The translations under genes were made by a program, and so were the position numbers. Positions 45,862 through 53,751 of a DNA stretch of 64,000 bases are shown here, piece after piece. The stretch comes from Eximiradius sp. (GTDB lineage: Bacteria; Bacteroidota; Ignavibacteria; Kapaibacteriales; UBA2268), in NCBI GenBank assembly GCA_937127445.1, contig CAKZLY010000027.1, forward strand, positions 60,044 to 124,043, read 5' to 3'. Positions within the stretch are counted from its first letter, which is position 1, and every line of letters starts with the position of its first letter. The notes beneath the pieces were generated by a model. It worked only from the letters and a program-made list of their open reading frames with translations, was not told the origin of the DNA and searched no databases.

Positions 45862-47162
45862 GCTTCAACGGGTAATCCATTCTTTTTCAGCCACTGCCTG
45901 ATTTGCATTGAATTATTAGAAGCAGGTGCAAGTTTCAGGAATTGATTGAAATCTCTCGCAGCATCAGAAAATTTATTGTCAGCTCGGAAAGCGCTACCTC
46001 TATTTAGATAACCTAATGGATTATCTGGTCTTATTTCAATTGCTAAAGTAAAATCCTCTTGTGCTTTTTTATAATATCTAAGTTTCATAAAACAATTGCC
46101 CCTTCCAATATAAGCCTGGTAAAGCCTTGGATTGAAAGTTATCGCTTTACTATAATCTTTAATTGCCTCTTTGAAATTACCGAGGACATAATTAGAATTG
46201 CCTCGTCCCAGATAAGCATTGGCAAATTTTGGTTCAATTTCGGCAGCCTTATCGTAATCAAGAATAGCATCGAGATATCTTTTGGAATTATAATATGCAT
46301 TTGCTCTATTGTAATACAAAACAGATGAATTTGGATTAAGATTGATAGCACGGGTATAATCTTTTGCAGCCTCTTCAAAATTTTTCAAAAAGAAATTTGC
46401 AATTGCCCTGTTGCTAAAAATATCTGGTATAGGAATTTTCTTCTCAATTAAATAGTCGAAATCTTTGAGTGCCTTATCGTACTGTTTTAGTTTAATTAAT
46501 GTTAGTGCTCTATAGTTATATGCTATAGGATCATTTGGTTTTAATGCAATGGCAGTAGAAAAATCTTCGATAGCATTTCTATACATTCCTAACGCCCCAT
46601 AAGCAATACCCCGAGAAATAAAAGCTGTTTCGTTAGATGGCTCCATAGCAATAACTTTTGAGTAATCCTCGATGGCCTCTTTATATTGCTTCAATTCAAA
46701 AAAAGTGTTTGCACGATATAGAACTGCTTCGAAATATGTAGGATTTAAATCGATTGCTTTATTGAAGTCTTCAAGTGCTTCCCGATATCTTTTTAATTTT
46801 AAAAAGCAGACACCTCTTTTGAAATATGCAAAAGGAAAGTCAGAATTTAGAGCAATTGCGGAATTGAAATCTTCGATAGCAGCTTTGTAGGATTTCATCT
46901 CTAAATATATTGAACCTCGCTTAAAATAAGCAAATGAGAGATTTGGGTTCAATATAATTGCGTTATTTAAATCGCTAAGAGCTTCGTCAAGTTTATTTAT
47001 GTTGATGTAAAGTTGCGCCCGCTTGAAATAACCATATGCAGCACGTGGATTAATTTCCAAAGCCTTGCGATAACACTCCAACGCTTTTTCAGTTTCACCA
47101 GATTTTGCAAATTGGTCGCCTCTATCTATCCAAAGTTCTGATTCTTTAAGTGTTTCGTTCAT
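45858..47162 (-). CDS. Cytoplasmic TPR protein
   Basis: This protein is built of about twelve TPR units in 434 residues, almost without gaps, with the consensus NPxxxxAYFKRG-ALEDFNKAI. No signal peptide, membrane segment or extra domain is seen, so it is likely a cytoplasmic scaffold. Very even repeats such as these suggest recent internal duplication. It has no same-strand neighbour in an operon and shares its stop with the GT2 gene. Its partner is unknown. Confidence 0.85.
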   Translation of the reverse strand: MNETLKESELWIDRGDQFAKSGETEKALECYRKALEINPRAAYGYFKRAQLYININKLDEALSDLNNAIILNPNLSFAYFKRGSIYLEMKSYKAAIEDFNSAIALNSDFPFAYFKRGVCFLKLKRYREALEDFNKAIDLNPTYFEAVLYRANTFFELKQYKEAIEDYSKVIAMEPSNETAFISRGIAYGALGMYRNAIEDFSTAIALKPNDPIAYNYRALTLIKLKQYDKALKDFDYLIEKKIPIPDIFSNRAIANFFLKNFEEAAKDYTRAINLNPNSSVLYYNRANAYYNSKRYLDAILDYDKAAEIEPKFANAYLGRGNSNYVLGNFKEAIKDYSKAITFNPRLYQAYIGRGNCFMKLRYYKKAQEDFTLAIEIRPDNPLGYLNRGSAFRADNKFSDAARDFNQFLKLAPASNNSMQIRQWLKKNGLPVEA

Positions 47163-47347
47163 CTAAACTCCGAAAGTTCAGTAATGAAACAAGCAATAAA
47201 CATACCAATAATATCGATTTAACTTGCAAATTCTTTAATATAAAACGTAGAAATTTGGATAAAATTAGATTTATTAAAAAGAGAGAAAACAATCTTAGCG
47301 AATTCACAATTTTCGCTTTACAAAAAACCTTTTAATACTACACAAAA

Positions 47348-47896
47348 TTACACAAAAAGAAACTTATTCCAGCTTTCTTCCGAAATATTGGCAAACTGCT
47401 TTAACAAATGAATGTGGCTGGGCTTTTTAGGTTTGTTTAAAAGTTTCACTCCAGCTTCTTCGGGTGTTCTATTGCCTTTTTTTGAATTGCAAGAATGGCA
47501 AGCTGTAACAAGGTTTTCCCAAGTGTCTTTACCTCCACGAGAACGTGGTAAAACGTGGTCAATAGTAAGATCGGACTTTGTTTTACCACAATACTGGCAT
47601 TGATAATTATCGCGTCGCATTATATTTTTTCGTGAAATCTCGATATAATTCGAAGGGCGACGAACAAAACTAAACAGCCTAATGACGCTTGGATAAGGGA
47701 AAACGCTTGAAATAGTGTGAATATGCATACCATTTCTCACTTCAATAATTTCAGCTTTCATTAGCAAACTCAGGATAATTGCTTTGCGAGGTGAGCAGAC
47801 ACTTACAGGCTCGTAACCTTGATTTAAAACGAGCACCCTACCATTTAGAATAGGATTTTTAGAATTGTAATTTTGTGTTTTTTCAGCTATTTGCAA
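47348..47896 (-). CDS. HNH endonuclease domain protein
   Basis: This 182-residue protein has the HNH nuclease fold: CQYCGK, then DHVLPRSRGG, then NLVTACHSCNSKKG. All zinc cysteines and the His-Asn pair are present. The N-terminal part (RVLVLNQGYEPVSVCSPRKAI) is that of the widespread HNH family found in many bacteria, where the role (restriction, repair or unknown) is not fixed. The start is a TTG at 47896, since no in-frame ATG lies upstream before a stop; the GGAG upstream is 20 nt away, so the start is uncertain. Confidence 0.85.
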   Translation of the reverse strand: MQIAEKTQNYNSKNPILNGRVLVLNQGYEPVSVCSPRKAIILSLLMKAEIIEVRNGMHIHTISSVFPYPSVIRLFSFVRRPSNYIEISRKNIMRRDNYQCQYCGKTKSDLTIDHVLPRSRGGKDTWENLVTACHSCNSKKGNRTPEEAGVKLLNKPKKPSHIHLLKQFANISEESWNKFLFV

Positions 47897-47956
47897 TTGA
47901 TAACTGAATTTTTAAACTCCTAAAAATAATTTAATAATATTCTAAATTACAAATAA

Positions 47957-47964
47957 TATTTTTG
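47957..47964 (+). promoter_or_regulatory. Possible -7 element (TATTTTTG) for purK
   Basis: TATTTTTG lies 55 nt before the purK ATG. The usual -33 TTG is not present at the right distance. Confidence 0.3.
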
Positions 47965-48019
47965 TAAAAAAAGTGTTTGACATAAAATTAATTTTATTAA
48001 TCATAAATTAACGGTTAGT

Positions 48020-49183
48020 ATGATGCTCACATCAAAAAATAACAAAAAAACATTCACATTAGGAATACTTGGGGGTGGTCAGCTTGCTAAAATGATCGCA
48101 CTCGAATCGTATCGTTTAGGTTTGGAGGTCGCAATTATTGAAAACGGAGCTCACTCGCCAGCTGGAGATATGACAAAACTTGAATTTACCGAAGGATGGC
48201 ATAATCAAATCAATCTTGATGAATTTATCAAAGCTTCTGATATTGTTACGTTAGAAAATGAGTTTATTGAGCCGGAAATACTTGAATATATCTCTAATTT
48301 CATTAATGTATTTCCTTCGGCAAAAACTATGCGTTTTGTGCAAGATAAATTTAATCAAAAAACAGTATTTTTTAATAATAATATTCCAGTCCCTGATTTT
48401 TCATCAGTCGATACGATAGAAGAAGCATCTAAATTTGGAGAAAAATTTGGCTATCCATTTCTTATCAAAACAAGAACGCTTGGATATGATGGATATGGCA
48501 ACTATACAGTAAAAAATATAGATGATATTAGCACAGCCTTCGCCAAATTTAGTTCAGATGGCAAGCAAAGAAAACTTATGGCAGAACGGTTTGTTGATTT
48601 CAAGAGAGAACTTGCAGTGATGGTTGCACGAAGCCTTTCTGGAGAAATTGCTGTTTATCCAGTTGTAGAAACCATTCAAGAAAATCATATTTGCAAGGTT
48701 GTTTTAGCACCGGCTGATATTACTGCTGAACAAAAGAATATCGCGCAGGAAATAGCGGTAAAATGTGTTGAAAGCATCGATGGTATTGGTATTTTCGGGG
48801 TTGAAATGTTCGAGGATAGTAATGGTGAAATTATCGTCAATGAAATTGCGCCAAGACCACATAATTCAGGACATTACACAATAGAAGCATGTAGAACTTC
48901 ACAGTTCGAAAATGTGATTCGTGCAATAACTGGACTTCCACTTGGTTCAACTGAAATGATCGCTCCCGCTGCTTGTATGGTGAATTTACTTGGTGAAAGA
49001 GATGGCTCGGGTATCCCTGCTGACGTTTCGAAAGCATTGAGTTACGGCAAAATCAAATTGCATCTTTATAATAAAAAAAGCTCAAGAAAAGGAAGAAAGA
49101 TGGGGCACATCACTGCACTTGGAAATACAACAAAAGAAGCATATGAAATTGCTATCTTAGCATCTCAATCAATTGTTTGGTAG
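48020..49183 (+). CDS. purK: N5-carboxyaminoimidazole ribonucleotide synthase
   Basis: It carries out the ATP- and bicarbonate-dependent carboxylation of AIR in de novo purine synthesis. It is an ATP-grasp enzyme of 387 residues. The N-terminal GILGGGQLAKMIALES signature and the C-terminal HNSGHYTIEACRTSQFE segment are characteristic of PurK, and NEIAPRPHNSGH carries metal-ligand residues. Its partner PurE is not in the window. The start is at the first of two ATGs (MMLTSK). The gene stands alone on this strand. Confidence 0.96.
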   Translation: MMLTSKNNKKTFTLGILGGGQLAKMIALESYRLGLEVAIIENGAHSPAGDMTKLEFTEGWHNQINLDEFIKASDIVTLENEFIEPEILEYISNFINVFPSAKTMRFVQDKFNQKTVFFNNNIPVPDFSSVDTIEEASKFGEKFGYPFLIKTRTLGYDGYGNYTVKNIDDISTAFAKFSSDGKQRKLMAERFVDFKRELAVMVARSLSGEIAVYPVVETIQENHICKVVLAPADITAEQKNIAQEIAVKCVESIDGIGIFGVEMFEDSNGEIIVNEIAPRPHNSGHYTIEACRTSQFENVIRAITGLPLGSTEMIAPAACMVNLLGERDGSGIPADVSKALSYGKIKLHLYNKKSSRKGRKMGHITALGNTTKEAYEIAILASQSIVW

Positions 49184-49212
49184 AAGTATATTTGGTAAAT
49201 TATAAATAATTT

Positions 49213-49434
49213 TCAGTTGCTATTTTTTTCAATATTTTTTAGCATTCTTTGCATAATAAATTTGAATGCTATTCCGGCACATATTACAAAAACACCACCA
49301 AAAGTCAATAATATTTCCTTGATGATTATTCCTGCTACAATAAATGCTAATCCTGCAATCACATTAGAAACAACTATAATGATCGATGCAGATCTGATTT
49401 TTTTTTGAAGAGAATCAACCATTTTTTCGTCCAA
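49213..49434 (-). CDS. Small membrane protein, unrecognised
   Basis: This 73-residue protein has two hydrophobic segments (IIIVVSNVIAGLAFIVAG and LLTFGGVFVICAGIAF) and a basic tail. It overlaps the end of mltG by 20 bases, so it is probably translated with it. No family is recognised. It is the last gene of the six-gene run. Confidence 0.5.
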   Translation of the reverse strand: MDEKMVDSLQKKIRSASIIIVVSNVIAGLAFIVAGIIIKEILLTFGGVFVICAGIAFKFIMQRMLKNIEKNSN

Positions 49435-50419
49435 TTTTTTTTCTATATAATGAAACGTTTTTCAAATGTTCTTCATAAGTTCGAGCAAAATTATGCAACC
49501 CAGAACCATCTCCTTTTGCTACAAAAAATAGATAATCATGTTTTTCATAGTTCAACACTGCATCAATTGAACTTTTGCTTGGCGAATTAATCGGACCAGG
49601 TGGCAATCCAACATATTTATAAGTATTATAAGGGCTATCATAACTCAAATCTGAATATGTTAGACGTGAAAATTTATTTATTGCATATTGGACAGTGGGA
49701 TCTGCTTGAAGAGGTATTCCTTTTGCCAATCTATTAATATACACACCAGCTACTTTCGGTCTTTCTTCAAGAACCGGCGTTTCTGCTTCAACAATTGAGG
49801 CGAGCGTTATCACCTGATGCCGGTTCATATCAAGCGGAAGACTCTTTCCCAAAAAATTATTCTGCCAAATATTTTCGAATTGATTAATAAGAAAAACAAT
49901 CATTTCTTCTTCGCTTTTCCCATAATCAATAAAATATGTGTTAGGGTATAAATAACCTTCAACGGTTGCCGCTGGAATGTTAAACTTCTGAACAATTTTG
50001 GAAGAATGTGCTAACTGAGCAAACTTAACACTATCAATATCGAGCTCTTTTTGGAAAATTGAAGCATATTGTGCAGTATTCATACCTTCTGGCATAGTTA
50101 TTTTCTTTTTGAAAACAAATTCCCCGGTATAAAGACCAAGAAAAAGCTTAAAATTACTTGTGTTCGGTGGAATAATAATAGTGCCTTGGTTAATAGTTTT
50201 ATTTTTGGGAATAAACACGCGAGAAATCATCAAATAGAGTTCTTTATGCTTTAAATATCTGTGTTTATTTAATTCATCGAATATTTTAGAAACGGTATAA
50301 CCTTTGTTGATTTTAACCACAACACTCTTATTTATATTCGGAGAATAGAAGAGAGAGTAAATTATATAAATAGTAGTAATTAATAAAATAGCAAAAAATA
50401 TCAGAATGATTTTTTTCAT
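49415..50419 (-). CDS. mltG: Endolytic transglycosylase MltG
   Basis: It cuts nascent glycan strands of peptidoglycan and may release them from the membrane. A 334-residue protein with one N-terminal membrane anchor (about residues 4-24), it has the YceG domain with the catalytic Glu in LASIVEAETPVLEE, then VAGVYINRL, LQADPTVQYAI and YNTYKYVGLPPGPI. The C-terminal block YLFFVAKGDGSGLHNFARTYEEH is also diagnostic. It starts 3 bases after the sigma-54 activator gene, so the two are cotranscribed. Confidence 0.95.
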   Translation of the reverse strand: MKKIILIFFAILLITTIYIIYSLFYSPNINKSVVVKINKGYTVSKIFDELNKHRYLKHKELYLMISRVFIPKNKTINQGTIIIPPNTSNFKLFLGLYTGEFVFKKKITMPEGMNTAQYASIFQKELDIDSVKFAQLAHSSKIVQKFNIPAATVEGYLYPNTYFIDYGKSEEEMIVFLINQFENIWQNNFLGKSLPLDMNRHQVITLASIVEAETPVLEERPKVAGVYINRLAKGIPLQADPTVQYAINKFSRLTYSDLSYDSPYNTYKYVGLPPGPINSPSKSSIDAVLNYEKHDYLFFVAKGDGSGLHNFARTYEEHLKNVSLYRKKIGRKNG

Positions 50420-50422
50420 AAA

Positions 50423-51613
50423 TTATTTAATTCCATATTCGATAAGTTTTCTATAAAGCGTTCTTTCACTAATTCCCAAAGCACGTGCTGCCATTCTACG
50501 ATTATTGGAAAATTTACTCAAAGCAGCAATTATCATCTCTTTTTCAACTAATTCTAAAGGTTTTATTTGAATTTCATTTTCTAAAATATCACTTTGAAAA
50601 TGGAGGTTTTGCTTTAAAGAATGGATTTCTTCAAATAATAAATCAAAATTCCCAGCAATTCTACCTAAAAAATGTTTGATATCAACAATATCATTTTTAA
50701 TTTCTAAAATTGATTTGAAAAGAAGGTTGGTATCTGTATCCGGCAAGTCTTTTGAAATAGAAATAATTGAGTTTGTCTTAGGTATTTCGCTACGTTTATA
50801 TTCAGGCAGAGCTGGTGGAATATATTTAAGTAAAATTTCACGAGTAATAAAAGCACCTTTTTCTAAGGTAACTATTGTTTCGATTAAATTTTTAAGTTGT
50901 CTGATATTTCCTGGCCAAGGAAGCGATTTGAGTATTGTGATTGCTTCATACGAAATTCCTTCAAATTTGAATTTATATTTTTCAGCGATACGTTCAGCAA
51001 AAAATTCAACCAGCAAAGGAATATCTTGAACGTGTTCTCTTAATGGAGGAAGTTCGATTTGGACAGCATTCAGCCTAAAATACAAATCCTGACGAAAATC
51101 CCCTTTCGCAACTTCCTCTTCAAGATTACGATTTGTAGCAGCAATTACTCGCGCATCCACTTTTCTTATTTCAGGTGAGCCAAGCCGAGAAAATTGCCCC
51201 GTTTCAAGGACACGTAATAATTTTACTTGTGTCCCAATAGGCATCTCTCCTATTTCATCAAGAAAAATAGTGCCTTTATCTGCTGTTTCAAAGAAACCTT
51301 TACGAGTTTCGACTGCACCGGTATAAGCACCTTTCTCGCTTCCAAACAGTTCAGATTCAAGCAAGGTTTCAGGTATTGCTCCGCAATTAACACTCACAAA
51401 TGAGAATTTTTTTCGGTTACTTAATGAATGAATCGCATTTGCAAAAACTTCTTTGCCAGTTCCAGTTTCACCTGTAATGAGAACAGTTAAATCAGTAGGT
51501 GCAACCATTTCTACGGTTTCAATAGCTTTCTGAATTTCGGGTGAATCACCAATAATTCCGTATCTTAACTGCAGCAAATATCTGAAATCACGCTTAATAT
51601 TAGTATCGTCCAT
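50423..51613 (-). CDS. Sigma-54 dependent transcriptional activator without a sensor domain
   Basis: This AAA+ activator opens promoters for sigma-54 RNA polymerase. In the 396-residue form, Walker A is at 48-55 (GETGTGKE), the sigma-54 contact loop at 95-100 reads GAYTGA and not the common GAFTGA, and Walker B is at 114-120 (GTIFLDE). A Fis-type HTH ends the protein (RRMAARALGISERTLYRKL). Only about 20 residues precede the AAA+ domain, so no receiver, GAF or PAS sensor is present. I chose the ATG at 51613, with AGGAG at good spacing, because the longer frame would start inside the rhodanese gene. No sigma-54 promoter (TGGCAC-N5-TTGC) was found nearby. Confidence 0.9.
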   Translation of the reverse strand: MDDTNIKRDFRYLLQLRYGIIGDSPEIQKAIETVEMVAPTDLTVLITGETGTGKEVFANAIHSLSNRKKFSFVSVNCGAIPETLLESELFGSEKGAYTGAVETRKGFFETADKGTIFLDEIGEMPIGTQVKLLRVLETGQFSRLGSPEIRKVDARVIAATNRNLEEEVAKGDFRQDLYFRLNAVQIELPPLREHVQDIPLLVEFFAERIAEKYKFKFEGISYEAITILKSLPWPGNIRQLKNLIETIVTLEKGAFITREILLKYIPPALPEYKRSEIPKTNSIISISKDLPDTDTNLLFKSILEIKNDIVDIKHFLGRIAGNFDLLFEEIHSLKQNLHFQSDILENEIQIKPLELVEKEMIIAALSKFSNNRRMAARALGISERTLYRKLIEYGIK

Positions 51614-51617
51614 TGAT

Positions 51618-52238
51618 TTAGCTCCTAACCTTTGCACTCCATTCTTCCCAACCACCTTCGTATAAGAACACTCTTTTAAAGCCAAATGAATGTATCAATA
51701 TTTCCGCTAAATGATGACTTACATCACAAGAACCACCATCACAATATACAATTATTGTTTTATCTTTAGGAAGAGATAATATTTTAGGAATTAAAGTTGC
51801 TTCTTCCTCGTAAGCAAATATGTTTATTGAATTTGGTATATGAGCAGTTTGATAAGCCTCAGGTTGGCGAGCATCAATAATAATAAATTTATCTGATTCA
51901 ACAATTCTTTTCATTTGTTCAAAAGATACTATTTTGAAATCGCCGTGGCTTTTGGCATCACTTTCATCACTTAAAATAATATTTTTATTTGCAGGTAGGC
52001 TATCTTTAACAACTGTTTTAAGGGTATCAATTTTAGAAAGTGGTTGATTAATTAGTGTGTCACTCTTAGCTTGGTCAATGAGATTTGATTCATCGAACAA
52101 AAGTGAATCCGCTATGATTTTACTTTTTTGGGGTAGCAAACCAAGACCGTTCGGATTTAAAGCATTATAGATAATAGCAATTACAATTGAAAACGAAATA
52201 ATTATTAATGATTCATTAAAAACTTTTTTATTAAACAT
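51618..52238 (-). CDS. Membrane-anchored rhodanese domain protein
   Basis: An N-terminal membrane segment (about residues 9-25) anchors a linker of about 80 residues and a single rhodanese domain (about 100-206). The active-site cysteine is C166 in the loop CDGGSC, with DARQPEAYQTAHIPNSINI as the family signature. Such domains transfer sulfur or sense redox or arsenate, depending on the loop; a six-residue loop is typical of single-domain rhodaneses. It is translationally coupled to the upstream DnaJ gene (TAATG) and followed by the sigma-54 activator. Confidence 0.88.
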   Translation of the reverse strand: MFNKKVFNESLIIISFSIVIAIIYNALNPNGLGLLPQKSKIIADSLLFDESNLIDQAKSDTLINQPLSKIDTLKTVVKDSLPANKNIILSDESDAKSHGDFKIVSFEQMKRIVESDKFIIIDARQPEAYQTAHIPNSINIFAYEEEATLIPKILSLPKDKTIIVYCDGGSCDVSHHLAEILIHSFGFKRVFLYEGGWEEWSAKVRS

Positions 52239-52609
52239 TAAAAACCTCTTTTTTTCCGTAATAAGTTATAAGCTTCATTAATTTCTTTGGTCTTTTGTTC
52301 TGCCAACAATCTTATTTCTTTTCCCATATTTTGTACTTTGTCTGGATGATACTCCTTTATTTTAGATAAATATGCTCTTTTTATTTCATCATTCGATGCA
52401 TCAGATGCAATTTCTAAAATAGAGAAAGCCATTTGCTCATCTATATCAATAGTAAAATTACTTTTCCGATCATTCTTTTGATTATGAGATAAATTTTCAA
52501 ACTCTTTTTTTAAGTCATTATCCAAATCAACATCAAAAAAATCATTACTATCGGTTGAATTCAATTCTGATTTCAATATATTTTTAATTCTATCAAAAAT
52601 TTGTTTCAT
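52238..52609 (-). CDS. Small DnaJ-domain protein
   Basis: This 123-residue protein has a C-terminal J domain (about residues 60-123) with the HPD motif at 88-90, which stimulates the ATPase of DnaK-type chaperones. The N-terminal 55 residues are acidic and without a known fold. It has no zinc-finger or substrate domain and so is not DnaJ itself. The stop codon shares an A with the rhodanese start (TAATG), and it begins 4 bases after the LOG-family gene. Confidence 0.85.
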   Translation of the reverse strand: MKQIFDRIKNILKSELNSTDSNDFFDVDLDNDLKKEFENLSHNQKNDRKSNFTIDIDEQMAFSILEIASDASNDEIKRAYLSKIKEYHPDKVQNMGKEIRLLAEQKTKEINEAYNLLRKKRGF

Positions 52610-52613
52610 TTAG

Positions 52614-53144
52614 CTATCCAAAGTACTTATAAATATTATCAATAACATCATCTATTGTTTCGGCATAATCAATTAAGTAAGATCGCTCAAGAAGTGCTTC
52701 TGAATAAAAAGACATAGTTTGTATAACTTCATTCCATTGGTCGCCGTAACAAACGATTGGTTTATTTTCTCCCATAACTCCTTTTTCTTTCAAAGCCCAA
52801 ACAGCAGCGAATTCAAGAAGTGTTCCAGTTTCTCCAGGAAGAACAATATAAGCATCACCTATTTCAATTAGTTTTTTCAGCCTATCGAAATAATTATCCA
52901 ATCTTATTTCTTCATTAATATATTTATTAGGTTGCCTATTCTCAAAAAAATTTGTTGTAACTCCGATCCTCTTGATGTTGTAATCTTTTGCGCCTCGTAA
53001 AACAGCTTCCATAATCCCGGAATATCCACCAGTAGCAATATGGAAATTCTTTTCGGCAAGTAATTTGCCTATTTCCAAGCCACTTTGATACTCTGGTGTA
53101 CCTTCAGTATAGGTCCCACCACCAAAGACAGTAATAACCGGCAT
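52614..53144 (-). CDS. LOG-family (Rossmann-fold nucleotide-binding) protein
   Basis: This 176-residue protein belongs to the LOG/TIGR00725-like group. The N-terminal Rossmann segment is VITVFGGGTYTEG and the signature is PGETGTLLE, a variant of PGGxGTxxE. Some relatives are phosphoribohydrolases that release cytokinin-like bases; others are without known activity. The start is the ATG at 53144, preceded by AGGTG at good spacing, since the longer frame would begin in the region upstream. It heads the six-gene run. Confidence 0.82.
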   Translation of the reverse strand: MPVITVFGGGTYTEGTPEYQSGLEIGKLLAEKNFHIATGGYSGIMEAVLRGAKDYNIKRIGVTTNFFENRQPNKYINEEIRLDNYFDRLKKLIEIGDAYIVLPGETGTLLEFAAVWALKEKGVMGENKPIVCYGDQWNEVIQTMSFYSEALLERSYLIDYAETIDDVIDNIYKYFG

Positions 53145-53198
53145 AATAACACCTAAAAAAATACTAGTTTTTAGACGTAAAAGTATGTTGTTTATTAA

Positions 53199-53206
53199 CA
53201 AAGATA
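53199..53206 (-). promoter_or_regulatory. Possible -7 element (TATCTTTG) for the LOG-DnaJ-rhodanese-activator-mltG operon
   Basis: The minus strand reads TATCTTTG, 55 nt before the LOG start. It is divergent from the ribH promoter. No clear -33 TTG. Confidence 0.3.
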
Positions 53207-53216
53207 AATAACATAG

Positions 53217-53248
53217 TTGAAAAATTATGCTATTTTTTTATATATTTG
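53217..53248 (+). promoter_or_regulatory. Bacteroidota-type promoter of ribH
   Basis: TTG at 53217-53219 and TATATTTG at 53241-53248 are 21 nt apart, giving a predicted leader of about 20 nt. That is too short for an FMN riboswitch. Confidence 0.65.
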
Positions 53249-53276
53249 CAATTATTAACTAGTAGGGAATATCAAA

Positions 53277-53750
53277 ATGGCTAAAATACTTGAAGGTTTT
53301 TTTAGTGCAAAAGGGAAAAAGTTCGCAATTGTGGTTTCTCGCTGGAACCAGTTTATAGTTTCCAAAATGCTTGATGGAGCTTTAGATGCTCTTAAAAGAA
53401 ATGAAGTCGACGAAGAAAACATAACAATTGCTTATGTTCCTGGTGCATTCGAAATACCACTTGCTGTAAAGAAATTTGCCGCAACTCAGAAGTATGATGC
53501 AGTAATTGCTATCGGTGCTGTTATTCGTGGGGCAACACCACACTTTGAATATATAGCATCGGAAGTAACTAAAGGAATAGCTTTAAGTTCATTAGAAACT
53601 GGTATCCCCTGCATTTACGGAGTACTAACTACCGATTCGATTGAACAAGCTATAGAACGTGCTGGGTCGAAATCAGGTAATAAAGGCTTCGAAGCAGCAA
53701 TGAGCGCTATCGAGATGGTTTCACTTTTTGATAACCCAGAATTCAAATAA
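53277..53750 (+). CDS. ribH: 6,7-dimethyl-8-ribityllumazine synthase
   Basis: It makes the lumazine precursor of riboflavin. The 157-residue protein has [16 protein letters not shown], then [15 protein letters not shown] (substrate binding), and [15 protein letters not shown] with the catalytic H89. The length and sequence are typical. No FMN riboswitch is upstream and no other rib genes are in the window. It is followed by the propeller gene after 1 base. Confidence 0.97.
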   Translation: MAKILEGFFSAKGKKFAIVVSRWNQFIVSKMLDGALDALKRNEVDEENITIAYVPGAFEIPLAVKKFAATQKYDAVIAIGAVIRGATPHFEYIASEVTKGIALSSLETGIPCIYGVLTTDSIEQAIERAGSKSGNKGFEAAMSAIEMVSLFDNPEFK

Positions 53751-53751
53751 G

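Noticed and set aside
47976..48006. TTGACA upstream of purK as a classical sigma-70 -35 box
   Set aside because: TTGACA is present at 47977-47982, but no TATAAT-like -10 lies 16-18 nt downstream (only AT-rich sequence), so I do not call a promoter from it.
50423..51685. Longer N-terminus for the sigma-54 activator beginning at 51685
   Set aside because: It would run 68 bases into the rhodanese gene and add residues without similarity to any sensor domain; the ATG at 51613 has a good AGGAG.
53220..53276. FMN riboswitch upstream of ribH
   Set aside because: The distance from the promoter to the start codon is only about 28 bases, far too short for this riboswitch, and its conserved stems are not seen.
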